NCBI RefSeq assembly: GCF_001010355.1
Contig: NZ_JPLA01000022.1
Coordinates: 1-64,000 of the forward strand
Direction: 5' to 3'
Length of the DNA: 64,000 nt
From: Dyella japonica DSM 16301
GTDB taxonomy: Bacteria > Pseudomonadota > Gammaproteobacteria > Xanthomonadales > Rhodanobacteraceae
Shown piece by piece: positions 24,613 to 33,543 of the stretch (position 1 is the first letter of the stretch; each line of letters starts with the position of its first letter). The position numbers and the translations under genes are program-made. The notes below the pieces were generated by a model. That model was given only the letters and a program-made list of their open reading frames with translations. It was not told where the DNA came from and made no database searches.

Positions 24613-25960
24613 TAGCCCCGCATGCGTTGAACTTCGTCAACGGGTTCCGCCGAGTTGGGATGTTCAACCACTATACGCCGTTACCGATTTCCAGGAGGGG
24701 CCGGGAATCCTTGCAAAGGACTTCAAGGATTCTGGAGTCCCACTCCTGCGCCTAAGAAACATTGAGGGCTCAACGGTGCAGTTGGCCGGTTGCAACTATC
24801 TCGATGAAGAAAGGGTGGCTTCAAAGTGGAAGCACTTTGAACTCAAGCAGGGTGACCTCCTTATAAGTACCAGTGCCTCACTTGGCCGAGTCAGTGTTGT
24901 TGGGGCTGAAGCAGTCGGGGCTGTCGCCTACACGGGGATTATTCGATTTCGCAGCAACAGCGGATTCTTACACCATGAGTACCTGCGGGCATTCCTATCC
25001 TCCCGCGCTTTTGTTGAACAGGCTGAAAGGATGGCGACCGGAAGCGTCATCAAGCATTTCGGTCCGTCGCACTTGCGACAGATGGCAATCACGTTGCCAA
25101 GCCTACGAGAGCAAGTGCAGATAGCGGAGCTGTTTGATGCACTCGACGAACGCATCATGGTCCTGCGCGAAACCAATGCCACCCTGGAAGCCATCTCGAA
25201 GGCGCTGTTCAAGTCCTGGTTCGTCGATTTTGACCCCGTCCGCGCCAAGCAGGAAGGCCGCGCACCTGAAGGCATGGACGAAGGTACGGCCGCATTGTTT
25301 CCGGATGGATTTGAGGAGTCGGGGCTAGGGTTGGTGCCGAAGGGGTGGCGGGCTGGGTCCGTGTATTCGTTGGCGAATTTCATCAATGGTGCGTCGTACA
25401 AGGCCTTCGAGCCGAATGCAGAACGCCGTGGCCTGCCGATTGTAAAAATCGCAGAGTTGAAATCTGGGATAACTGCTCAGACGGCATTTTCTGATTTGGA
25501 AATGCCCGAGAAGTACCAATTGAATTCGGGCGATATCTTGTTTTCTTGGTCAGGAAATCCAGGCACGTCGATTGATACTTTTGTTTGGTCGCATGATCAA
25601 GCGTTGCTAAATCAACATATCTTCAAGGTCGTGCCAAGTACCATTGAAGATAGGTCATTCGTCCTTCTAGCGTTGAAGCACCTCAAGCCTGTTTTTACCG
25701 AGCTTGCTCGCAACAAGCAAACGACTGGGTTGGGACATGTCACAGTGGCTGACTTGAAAAGACTGCAAGTCGTTAAACCGGATTCGGGCCTTTTGGCGGT
25801 TTGGAACGAAGTCATATCTACAATCGTTGACCAAGCCTTTGCGGCGATGCAGCAGGCCCATACCCTTTCCGCCCTGCGCGACTCCCTGCTACCTCGTCTA
25901 ATTTCCGGCCAACTCCGCCTCGCCGAAACCGAAGCCGTCGTTGCCTTAGGGCCCACATGA
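24602..25960 (+). CDS. hsdS: Type I restriction-modification system, specificity subunit
   Basis: The 452-residue protein has two target-recognition domains of about 160-190 residues: the first begins [20 protein letters not shown] and the second [20 protein letters not shown]. Each is followed by a conserved helical spacer ([20 protein letters not shown]...[13 protein letters not shown]; and [20 protein letters not shown]). This is the normal two-half HsdS plan; each half reads one part of a bipartite site. The site itself cannot be predicted by eye. Base composition dips inside the second recognition domain (25440-25800, AT-richer), consistent with domain swapping by recombination. It overlaps hsdM by 11 bases and hsdR by 4. 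Confidence 0.93.
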   Translation: MSSDSPACVELRQRVPPSWDVQPLYAVTDFQEGPGILAKDFKDSGVPLLRLRNIEGSTVQLAGCNYLDEERVASKWKHFELKQGDLLISTSASLGRVSVVGAEAVGAVAYTGIIRFRSNSGFLHHEYLRAFLSSRAFVEQAERMATGSVIKHFGPSHLRQMAITLPSLREQVQIAELFDALDERIMVLRETNATLEAISKALFKSWFVDFDPVRAKQEGRAPEGMDEGTAALFPDGFEESGLGLVPKGWRAGSVYSLANFINGASYKAFEPNAERRGLPIVKIAELKSGITAQTAFSDLEMPEKYQLNSGDILFSWSGNPGTSIDTFVWSHDQALLNQHIFKVVPSTIEDRSFVLLALKHLKPVFTELARNKQTTGLGHVTVADLKRLQVVKPDSGLLAVWNEVISTIVDQAFAAMQQAHTLSALRDSLLPRLISGQLRLAETEAVVALGPT

Positions 25961-28900
25961 CCGAAGACCAACTCGAGCAGGAGGCACTGAGCTGGCTGGC
26001 CGACGTCGGCTATACGTGTCTGTTCGGACCTGATCTCGCACCAGAGGGAGTCGACGTCGAACGGGCTGACTATCGGCAGGTGCTCTTGCCTGAACGTCTG
26101 CGCAGTGCGATAGCTCGCCTCAATCCGTCCATTCCGCTGCAGGCGAGGGAAGACGCCTTGCGGCAGGTGCAGGACATGGGCATCCCAGTCTTGCTATCGG
26201 CTAACCGCCGTTTCCACCAGTTGTTGGTGGGTGGCGTGCCGGTGCAATACCAAAAGGACGGCGAGACGCGCGGCGATTTCGTGCGCCTCGTCGACTGGGC
26301 GAATCCAGGTGCCAACGAGTGGCTGGCGGTGAACCAGTACGCCATCAAGGGTGCACAGCATTCCCGTCGCCCTGATGTTATCTTGTTCGTCAACGGCCTG
26401 CCGTTAGTGGTGCTGGAGTTGAAGAACCCAGCCGACCAGAACGCGGATATTTGGAAAGCCTACGACCAAATCCAGACATATAAGGAACAGATTCCAGACA
26501 TCTTCCAGTACAACGAAGTGCTGGTGATATCCGATGGCTCTCAGGCGCGCTTGGGCTCGCTTTCTGCTGATGCCGAACGTTTTATGCAATGGCGTACCAT
26601 GGATGGCGTTACGCTCGATCCGTTTGGTCAGTTCAACGAGCTGGAGACATTGGTTCGTGGTCTGTTGGCACCTGCCTACCTGCTCGACTACCTGCGCTTC
26701 TTTGTGTTGTTCGAGGATGACGGCAAGCTGGTGAAGAAGATCGCAGGCTACCATCAGTTCCATGCCGTGCGCGCTGCAATTCAGCAGGCGGTGTCGGCGT
26801 CGAGACCCGGCGCAAATCACAAGGGCGGTGTGGTGTGGCACACGCAAGGCAGCGGCAAGAGCATCACCATGACCTGTTTTGCCGCGCGGGTGATGCAGGA
26901 GGCGGCAATGGAGAACCCGACTATTGTCGTCATCACGGACCGTAACGACCTGGACGGGCAGCTATTTGGCGTCTTTTCGCTGGCGAAGGACTTACTGCGC
27001 GAGCAACCGGTGCAGGCGACCACCCGGCAAGACCTGCGCGCCAAGCTAGGCAACCGACCTTCGGGTGGCATTGTGTTCGCCACCATCCAGAAGTTCATGC
27101 CGGGCGAAGACGAGGACAGCTTTCCCATGCTGTCGGATCGTACGAATATCGTGGTGATTGCCGACGAAGCCCACCGGACGCAATACGGTTTTGAAGCGCA
27201 GGTGAAAGCGCTCAAGGCGCCACGGACGGCTGCCATCGACGGCCAGATGCAGCAGGTCGCAGAGCCAACTGTGGTTTACCAGGTGGGCTATGCCCAGCAC
27301 CTGCGCGACGCGTTGCCCAACGCCACCTTTGTGGCGTTTACCGGTACGCCGGTATCAAGTGAGGACCGTGACACACGCGCCGTGTTCGGCGACTACATCC
27401 ATGTCTACGACATGCAACAGGCTAACGAGGATGGCGCCACCGTTGCCATCTACTTTGAGTCGCGCCTGGCCAAGATTGCGCTAAAGGCTGATGAATTGCC
27501 GCATATTGATGCGGAAGTGGACGAACTGGCCGAGGATGACGAGGAAGGTCAGCAAGCAAAGCTCAAGAGTCGTTGGGCTGCGCTGGAAAAAGTGGTTGGC
27601 TCGGAACCCCGCGTGGCTGCTGTAGCGTCCAATCTCGTGGCGCATTTTGAGGAGCGCAGTAAGGCACAGAGCGGCAAGGCTATGGTGGTGGCGATGAGTC
27701 GCGATATCTGCGTCCATCTCTACGATGAAATCATCAAGCTGCGCCCGGATTGGCATGATCCGGACCCGGAAAAAGGCGCCATCAAGATCGTCATGACTGG
27801 TTCGGCCAGCGACAAGGCGCTGCTGCGACCCCATATCTACAGCGGCCAGGTTAAGAAGCGCCTGGAGAAGCGCTTCAAGGATCCGATCGATCCATTGCGC
27901 ATAGTGATCGTGCGCGACATGTGGCTCACCGGTTTCGACGCGCCTTGCGTGCACACGCTGTACGTAGACAAGCCCATGAAGGGCCACAACTTGATGCAGG
28001 CAATCGCCCGCGTCAACCGCGTCTTCAAGGACAAGGAGGGTGGTTTGGTTGTCGATTACATCGGCATCGCCAATGAACTTAAGAGCGCATTGAAGGAGTA
28101 CACCGCCAGCAACGGCCGTGGCCGCCCCACAGTCAATGCCGCCGAAGCGTTTGCCGTGCTGGAGGAAAGACTCGACGTGCTTCGCGGTATGCTACATGGC
28201 TACGACTACAGCAACTTCCTTACTGGCGGACACCGCTGTTTAGCGGGCGCGGCCAATCACGTTCTCGGCGTGAAAGATGGCAAGAAGCGCTTTGCCGATA
28301 CGGCCCTCGCCATGAGCAAGGCGTTCAGTCTTTGCTGTACCTTGGACGAAGCCAAGGCAGTTCGCGAGGAAGTGGCCTTTATGCAGGCGGTAAAGGTCAT
28401 CCTCACCAAGCGCGAGTTAAGCGACAAGAAGAAGACAAACGAGGAGCGCGAGCTTGCTGTCCGTCAAATCATTAGCTCCGCGGTGGTGTCCGACAAGGTT
28501 GTTGACGTATTCGAAGCGGTAGGTCTAGACAAACCCAATATCGGCATCCTCGACGATGCCTTCCTCGCCGAAGTGCGGAACCTACCGGAGCGGAACTTGG
28601 CAGTCGAGTTGCTCGAGCGTCTGCTTGAAGGTGAGATCAAAAGTCGCTTTGCCGGGAATGTGGTGCAAGAGAAGAAATTCTCCGAACTACTCGCGAACGT
28701 TGTGACGCGCTACCAGAACCGAGCCATCGAAACGGCCCAGGTAATTGAAGAGCTGATCGACATGGCCAAAAAGTTCCGAGCTGCCGCGAGCCGTGGCGAG
28801 GGACTGGGCCTTAGTGAAGACGAGATCCGGTTCTACGACGCACTGGCCAATAACGAGTCCGCGGTGCGTGAATTGTCGGACGAGATGCTTAAGAAGATCG

Positions 28901-29091
28901 CCCACGAATTGACCGATAACTTGCGCCAGTACATCACCGTGGACTGGTCCGCTCGCGAGAGCGTGCGCGCCAAACTACGACTAATGGTCAAGCGCATTCT
29001 ACGCAAATACAAATATCCGCCGGATCAACAGGATGGAGCTGTGGAACTAGTGCTTCGGCAGGCCGAAGCGCTTGGAGAGGCTTGGGCCTGA
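25957..29091 (+). CDS. hsdR: Type I restriction-modification system, restriction/translocation subunit
   Basis: The 1044-residue protein has the N-terminal nuclease domain with RPDVILFVNGLPLVVLELKN (PD-ExK catalytic set, about residue 140). The SF2 translocase Walker A is WHTQGSGKSITMT (about 295), DEAH-type box II is VVIADEAHRTQYGF (about 403), motif III is FVAFTGTPV, and motif VI is LMQAIARVNR. The C-terminal third is helical and would contact HsdM. It cuts unmethylated DNA at distance after ATP-driven translocation. Size matches type IC HsdR. The ATG overlaps the hsdS stop (ATGA), so expression is coupled. No disruption is seen. Confidence 0.95.
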   Translation: MTEDQLEQEALSWLADVGYTCLFGPDLAPEGVDVERADYRQVLLPERLRSAIARLNPSIPLQAREDALRQVQDMGIPVLLSANRRFHQLLVGGVPVQYQKDGETRGDFVRLVDWANPGANEWLAVNQYAIKGAQHSRRPDVILFVNGLPLVVLELKNPADQNADIWKAYDQIQTYKEQIPDIFQYNEVLVISDGSQARLGSLSADAERFMQWRTMDGVTLDPFGQFNELETLVRGLLAPAYLLDYLRFFVLFEDDGKLVKKIAGYHQFHAVRAAIQQAVSASRPGANHKGGVVWHTQGSGKSITMTCFAARVMQEAAMENPTIVVITDRNDLDGQLFGVFSLAKDLLREQPVQATTRQDLRAKLGNRPSGGIVFATIQKFMPGEDEDSFPMLSDRTNIVVIADEAHRTQYGFEAQVKALKAPRTAAIDGQMQQVAEPTVVYQVGYAQHLRDALPNATFVAFTGTPVSSEDRDTRAVFGDYIHVYDMQQANEDGATVAIYFESRLAKIALKADELPHIDAEVDELAEDDEEGQQAKLKSRWAALEKVVGSEPRVAAVASNLVAHFEERSKAQSGKAMVVAMSRDICVHLYDEIIKLRPDWHDPDPEKGAIKIVMTGSASDKALLRPHIYSGQVKKRLEKRFKDPIDPLRIVIVRDMWLTGFDAPCVHTLYVDKPMKGHNLMQAIARVNRVFKDKEGGLVVDYIGIANELKSALKEYTASNGRGRPTVNAAEAFAVLEERLDVLRGMLHGYDYSNFLTGGHRCLAGAANHVLGVKDGKKRFADTALAMSKAFSLCCTLDEAKAVREEVAFMQAVKVILTKRELSDKKKTNEERELAVRQIISSAVVSDKVVDVFEAVGLDKPNIGILDDAFLAEVRNLPERNLAVELLERLLEGEIKSRFAGNVVQEKKFSELLANVVTRYQNRAIETAQVIEELIDMAKKFRAAASRGEGLGLSEDEIRFYDALANNESAVRELSDEMLKKIAHELTDNLRQYITVDWSARESVRAKLRLMVKRILRKYKYPPDQQDGAVELVLRQAEALGEAWA

Positions 29092-29291
29092 AGTAGCTCA
29101 AGCCGTCTTGGGTAGACCTTTGCTCGTAGTAAAGAACCAGATTTTCTATATTTAGACACAGAGGGGGGAGTGGCTCGACTAGGGGGGGTGTACCGTTTGC
29201 TGAAGGGCAAGCAGTTGTGTACACAGCACCGTTCAATGATGCGCAATGGAACTGAGTCGACATTACACCGTTGTCCCGGCGCGGTACCCTT

Positions 29292-30338
29292 TCACCCTAA
29301 CCGTTTCGCCAGTTCTCCAACGTCGGGGTGGTAATAGCGAAGCAACATTCGGGTATCGCGGCGCCCCGTGATCTTTGCAAGTTTGTGGAGCTGGGACTTT
29401 GATGCCAGGCGTGACGTCGCCTCATGTCTCAGATCATGAAACCGTAAATCGCGGAGGAACGCAGGAAGAGGGCGCGTCATGCTTGCCTTGCATTGGTCTT
29501 CGTACGCGGTTCGGTCGCGACGAAGGGCCTGCTCAAAGGCTTGAGGGATTCCGTCAGGGTGAACCGTCAATACCGGACCATTCAAGGCTGATGGGACAGC
29601 TGGCATCTTGCGCCTGCCTGCCGCGCTCTTCCCCGGCGGCGGCGCGGCAAGAGAGTGCACGGCAACTTGTGAGAGCGGTACCTCTCGGGAGTTGCCATTC
29701 TTGGTTTCCGGGAGGTATGCAACGCGGCGATCAAGGGCGATGTGCTCCCAGCGGAACGCGGCGATTTCGCTGGGCCGCATCGCTGTCTCGACAGCGAGGG
29801 TGATGACCGTCGGCAAAAGGTGGGATTCGCTGGCCGCGATGACGAGTTCAAGCTCGTTTGCTGTTCGATCATCTCGGCGGCGGTTAGGGGCATCAGCACC
29901 AACTCGCCGTGTCCTGGCATTTGCCACGGTTGGTTTGCATAGATCCACAGGAATTGAGAGGATCTCCATCTGCCATTCTCTTCTGGTGGATGTTGAAGAG
30001 GTGCGAAAGTCTAGCGAGGCGCCGCAACTCGGTCGCAGGGGCCAAACCGTCGTCGAGCCAGCTGTCCCGTTGCCGCGCAATATCTCCACTTCGATAGTTG
30101 CCACGATGCGGACAGCCAATGAAGTCTGGCGCCAAAGGTGCAGCACCGACTTCTCACGTATGGCCCCCTTCAGGGCCGGGATGATCTCGGTCTCGTAGCG
30201 ATCAAGCAATGAGTGTAGGGTGGTGCTCTCCGCCTCGCTACGATCGAGCCATACACCGCGGTTCATCCCGGACTGGATCGTGGCGGCCAGGCCTCCGCAC
30301 CCGCCTTGGCGTCGAAGGTCTTGGTCTGTGATGGCCAT
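29292..30338 (-). pseudogene. Tyrosine recombinase, frameshifted
   Basis: The frame keeps the catalytic boxes of a phage-type integrase: LAVETAMRPSEIAAFRWEHI (first Arg), FHDLRHEATSRLASKSQLH (His-x-x-Arg), and RYYHPDVGELAKRLG (Tyr). Between about 29920 and 30110 the homologous reading moves to another frame (GDIARQRDSWLDDGLAPATE, LRRLARLSHLFNIHQK). Two compensating shifts therefore break the core-binding domain. The gene starts at the AT-rich stretch around 30420-30480. It is unrelated in detail to the recombinase at 17065 and marks another dead element just downstream of hsdR. Confidence 0.75.
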
Positions 30339-31868
30339 CCAGGTCGCCTAATCTGTGCTTCCCACGAATACCGGCCGCGCTTCCGAAAGGTAGCCATGCC
30401 ACGGCCTCGTCGTTGGTGTGGCAATTATGTGGCATCAAAGTCATTTAATCATATAAATTGTTGATTAAAATAACTTCAATAACGCATTCGTAAACGGGGG
30501 CGCCGCTGACCGTAACGCCTTGTGCAAGAAAACTGATGCGTGGCGCCGCCGGCTGGTCGGGCCTCCTTTGCTTACGACTGAACATGGCGATCTGTGGATA
30601 AGTGGAGGGGGCAGTGATGCTGAAATCTAGCGTTCGCCGGTCAGATATTTATGCATGGAGGCGAGACTTGACACAAAAATAAGGTTGATGAAATTCGTTA
30701 CCGCCAAGAGCCACCACGAGTAGCGGAGCGTCGTAGAAGAATCTGCGGCTGACCACTATGAATACGATCGCCGAAATGAGCGCCATTAAAATGATGGCCC
30801 GCGGCGTTCCATAGCGCACGGCGGCACCGCAGCCCGCGCGTTGCTCAATTACTCGTTGGGCTACAAGATGGCAATGTGGGTAGATAACGTGGCGAGCTTT
30901 CATGCATGTCTGAAGCCGAATCGGCAGAAGAGGCCTGGGTCCAAGCGTCCCAAAAAAGCGCGAACCGGAACGTGAAGCAACCGCGAGGCAAATTGGCACG
31001 GTACCAATAGTGCGCAGAGGGAAACATCAGGCGCGTCGGATTTTTCGGGCACTCGGATGGAACCTCCAATTCCGGCCATTGAAAACTGTGTCTATTGGTG
31101 GAGTACGCCATGGTACTCGTGTGACGATCAATCCCATGCGGGCAGACCGTCATCTCAGAGCCGCCAATGTGGGCACAAGTTTGACCGCCCTGGGGTTGAG
31201 GCGACGCCGAGCAAGGTCCGATCGCAGGCCCTGCTCAGAGAACACGAGCATTTCGAGCTCGCCCTCAGGCAGGCGAGGTTACACTACCTTTTGATGCGCC
31301 ACAGGATCACTCATTTGCATGCCACTCACGCTGGTATACCGCGGATACGCGGGCGACTTGCATGGCGATGAACCACCGTCGACCAACCCAACTCGTCGTG
31401 CGTACGGGTCGGCTGCGCACGTGAAAGCCGGCTGTCACGCCTTGGCCTCCGTCCGGATCGTGAGCCATGGCCACACCTTATCCCTCTGATGGTTCGATGT
31501 CGGGATTGTCACGTCGGCGACTCGCGTGGCCAACAAAGCGAATCCGAAAGGAGGATCCTTCTCGTTGCTGTCTCCGTCACAAGCTTCCTCGCTGGCATGA
31601 GGTTTGCCGGCCGTTCCCCAGCCTTTAACGCCGTCTTCAGTCCGGCCGCCTGCGCGGCGAGTACTTGGTGCGTTTGCGGGGCATGGGTGTCCGCCGTGCT
31701 CTCACACGGGCGGGACGGCAGCCAGCGCGTGTTGCATGTCACTCTTGTCATTGGCTCGCCCGTTCGCCACAACTCAGCCTGGGTATCGGCGGCGATCGGT
31801 TTCGCGTCGCGTCATGATGTTTAGGAGCCGGCACAGACATCCTTGGCTACAGCCGCGCTCCCTTTCCG
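30339..31868. other. Decayed region with little coding evidence
   Basis: This stretch holds one possible small membrane ORF (30649-30903) and otherwise only short incidental frames. The part 30440-30490 is strongly AT-rich. A plus-strand frame at 31057-31371 contains CVYWWSTPWYSCDDQSHAGR, which has an odd composition and no ribosome-binding site, so I do not call it a gene. Confidence 0.4.
30649..30903 (-). CDS. Possible small membrane protein
   Basis: The 84-codon frame from the ATG at 30903 reads MKARHVIYPHCHLVAQRVIE. One hydrophobic span, AIILMALISAIVFIVV, is followed by a basic patch and LLVVALGGNEFH. A single transmembrane helix with a positive flank is plausible, but there is no homology I recognise and no clear ribosome-binding site. 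It stands alone in a decayed region. Confidence 0.3.
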   Translation of the reverse strand: MKARHVIYPHCHLVAQRVIEQRAGCGAAVRYGTPRAIILMALISAIVFIVVSRRFFYDAPLLVVALGGNEFHQPYFCVKSRLHA

Positions 31869-32177
31869 TCAGTTTGGCTGGTAAAACTTGCCCGTACATG
31901 CCAGCCTTTCGTTGTACCCGGCAACGAAGGTCAACGGTTCTCCACTGAGCCAGGCCGACTCGACCGCACACACAGTGAAACATAGACCACATGCCTTGCA
32001 GCCACATACACCATCACAGCCTGGTGGGCACGTCGATTCGCACAGGCACGGAATGCGTTCGACCGGGTGAACGTCTCTGAATACGTAAAACCCGCCGGTG
32101 CCCGGATAACGGTGGCGGCCCTCGTCGGAAGGCTGGCCCGTAAGGGTGGGCGCGTCGAAAGTGTCTGAATTGCTCAT
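31869..32177 (-). CDS. Cysteine-rich hypothetical protein
   Basis: The 102-residue frame reads MSNSDTFDAPTLTGQPSDEG, then a dense cluster CLCESTCPPGCDGVCGCKAC with GLCFTVC following, and ends CTGKFYQPN. Eleven cysteines within about 30 residues suggest metal (zinc or iron-sulphur) binding or disulfide bonding. The family is not recognised. No strong ribosome-binding site is visible and the neighbours are decayed, so translation is uncertain. An upstream ATG at 32198 is the alternative start. It runs just downstream of the IS110 remnant in the same direction. Confidence 0.4.
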   Translation of the reverse strand: MSNSDTFDAPTLTGQPSDEGRHRYPGTGGFYVFRDVHPVERIPCLCESTCPPGCDGVCGCKACGLCFTVCAVESAWLSGEPLTFVAGYNERLACTGKFYQPN

Positions 32178-32199
32178 GGTGGGGCCAATGTCGTACATC

Positions 32200-32668
32200 G
32201 TAGTAGTTTACTGCCTGACGACAATCGCGAGTGCCAAAGACCGCTTGAATCAGACGTCTCCTAGCAGGCAGGTGGGAGTTACTCGCGCGCACGCGGTGCA
32301 TGGCCTGAAGATCTTGTTGCGCAATGCTCTTTACGCTCACAAAGCGCATGCTCCGTCGACTCATCGCCTCGGAGATCGCCTCCGCATCCCTGGTATCACT
32401 CTTAATTGTTCTTTACATACGGCTTCACACACTACAGCGTGATCAACTTCACCTCGTAGCCCGGCGCCCGTAGCTGGCGTGCCCAATGGTGCGCACTGCT
32501 GCACGCCTCCATCCCGATCTCGCAGCCCGGCGCGGCCACCTCTTACACAGCGCTCAGCCAACGATCTCGCGGCAGGCGACGACGCCAAATCGGTTGCTCT
32601 TGTCGATCAACCCCGTGGACCTGGAAAACCTGTTTGGCAACGTCTACTCCCACGCGCGTGAGCTTCAT
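32200..32668 (-). pseudogene. IS110-family transposase remnant
   Basis: From the ATG at 32668 the minus strand reads MKLTRVGVDVAKQVFQVHGV, then RQEQPIWRRRLPRDRWL. After a frame change it reads PGCEIGMEACSSAHHWARQL + RAPGYEVKLI, and after another EAMSRRSMRFVSVKSIAQQD + LQAMHRVRAS. This is the N-terminal DEDD half of an IS110-group transposase in at least three frames, with stops. The C-terminal half is missing. It is inactive. Confidence 0.88.
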
Positions 32669-33201
32669 GGGTGGACTCCTCTTCGCCGACGACTGGTTCC
32701 AATCGCGTCCAGTCTGGCATTCGATGCCGAAGACGGAAAGGAGTCCATCTCATCCGCTCTGAGGGCCCCTTGTCATCAATATGAACAATGGATATGGACC
32801 GGAGAATTCCGGCTAGCCCCATGACTTGTAATTAGAGGCTGCGACACTAGCCAACAGGCATACGGCAAAAATGCGTACTGCAAGAGTACTGTTCATCCTT
32901 AACTTGTCTAAGAATGGAGATAACAAGAGCGCGCGCATTCATGGGTGGTGATCGAAGCTGCAAATTTACTGCGTAGTTTTACCTAGAGACGAGTTGCGCC
33001 GAGAGGCGCGCCAGGCATGCAATACCCCCAATACAGCATGGCCGCATCATTGAAATACGCAATTTTACGCACTCATCCTTGGTAATTATTCCGACGATCA
33101 AGAGCCACGTACCGTGCTGTGATACCTGCGCCTCACATCTCGGTGGAGGCTCTTAACAGCAGGGTACGCGTTTCGATCCAATCGTTGGGCAGCAGACTTC
33201 C
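32669..33201. other. Intergenic, nothing recognised
   Basis: No gene, repeat or clear regulatory element was seen here. Composition is less GC-rich than the neighbouring autotransporter gene. Confidence 0.4.
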
Positions 33202-33522
33202 TCAAGCGGCGAGTCGCAAGTGGCACATTGATGAACGCGGATGGCCAATGATGACTTTGGCAAACACATGAGTCTCACCATCCTGGAGAACATACTTGTC
33301 GCCACGATATGTCGATGGCGCGAACAAGGCTGCGTGATCATATAGATCATGAAATGGTTGGCAACCCGCATTGGCCGGCTTCACATGCCGAACAAAGAAT
33401 TGCCTTTTGATTTTCAGCGAAGTCATCGCGTCCGTTGTGCGAGTAACTGAGGTTGCATAGGCGCCAGGCGGAAAGTTGAAACTTGCTCCACCGTAGCGTG
33501 CCGGAGCACCCCTGGTTCCCAT
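33202..33522 (-). CDS. Hypothetical protein divergent from the giant autotransporter
   Basis: The 106-residue frame from the ATG at 33522 reads MGTRGAPARYGGASFNFPPG, KIKRQFFVRHVKPANAGCQP and FAPSTYRGDKYVLQDGETHV. It resembles a small basic beta-rich protein, but I do not recognise it. The ribosome-binding site is weak. It diverges from the autotransporter gene with 21 bases between the two starts, which leaves little room for promoters, so either its start or its reality is doubtful. Confidence 0.35.
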   Translation of the reverse strand: MGTRGAPARYGGASFNFPPGAYATSVTRTTDAMTSLKIKRQFFVRHVKPANAGCQPFHDLYDHAALFAPSTYRGDKYVLQDGETHVFAKVIIGHPRSSMCHLRLAA

Positions 33523-33543
33523 ATTCAAGGAGCGGGGATTGGC

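Noticed and set aside
29200..29230. TGTGTACACA palindrome after hsdR as a possible attachment core.
   Set aside because: No second copy was found near the other recombinase remnants, and ten bases are too few to support a claim.
31057..31371. Plus-strand ORF of 104 codons.
   Set aside because: Unusual residue mix, no ribosome-binding site, surrounded by decayed sequence.
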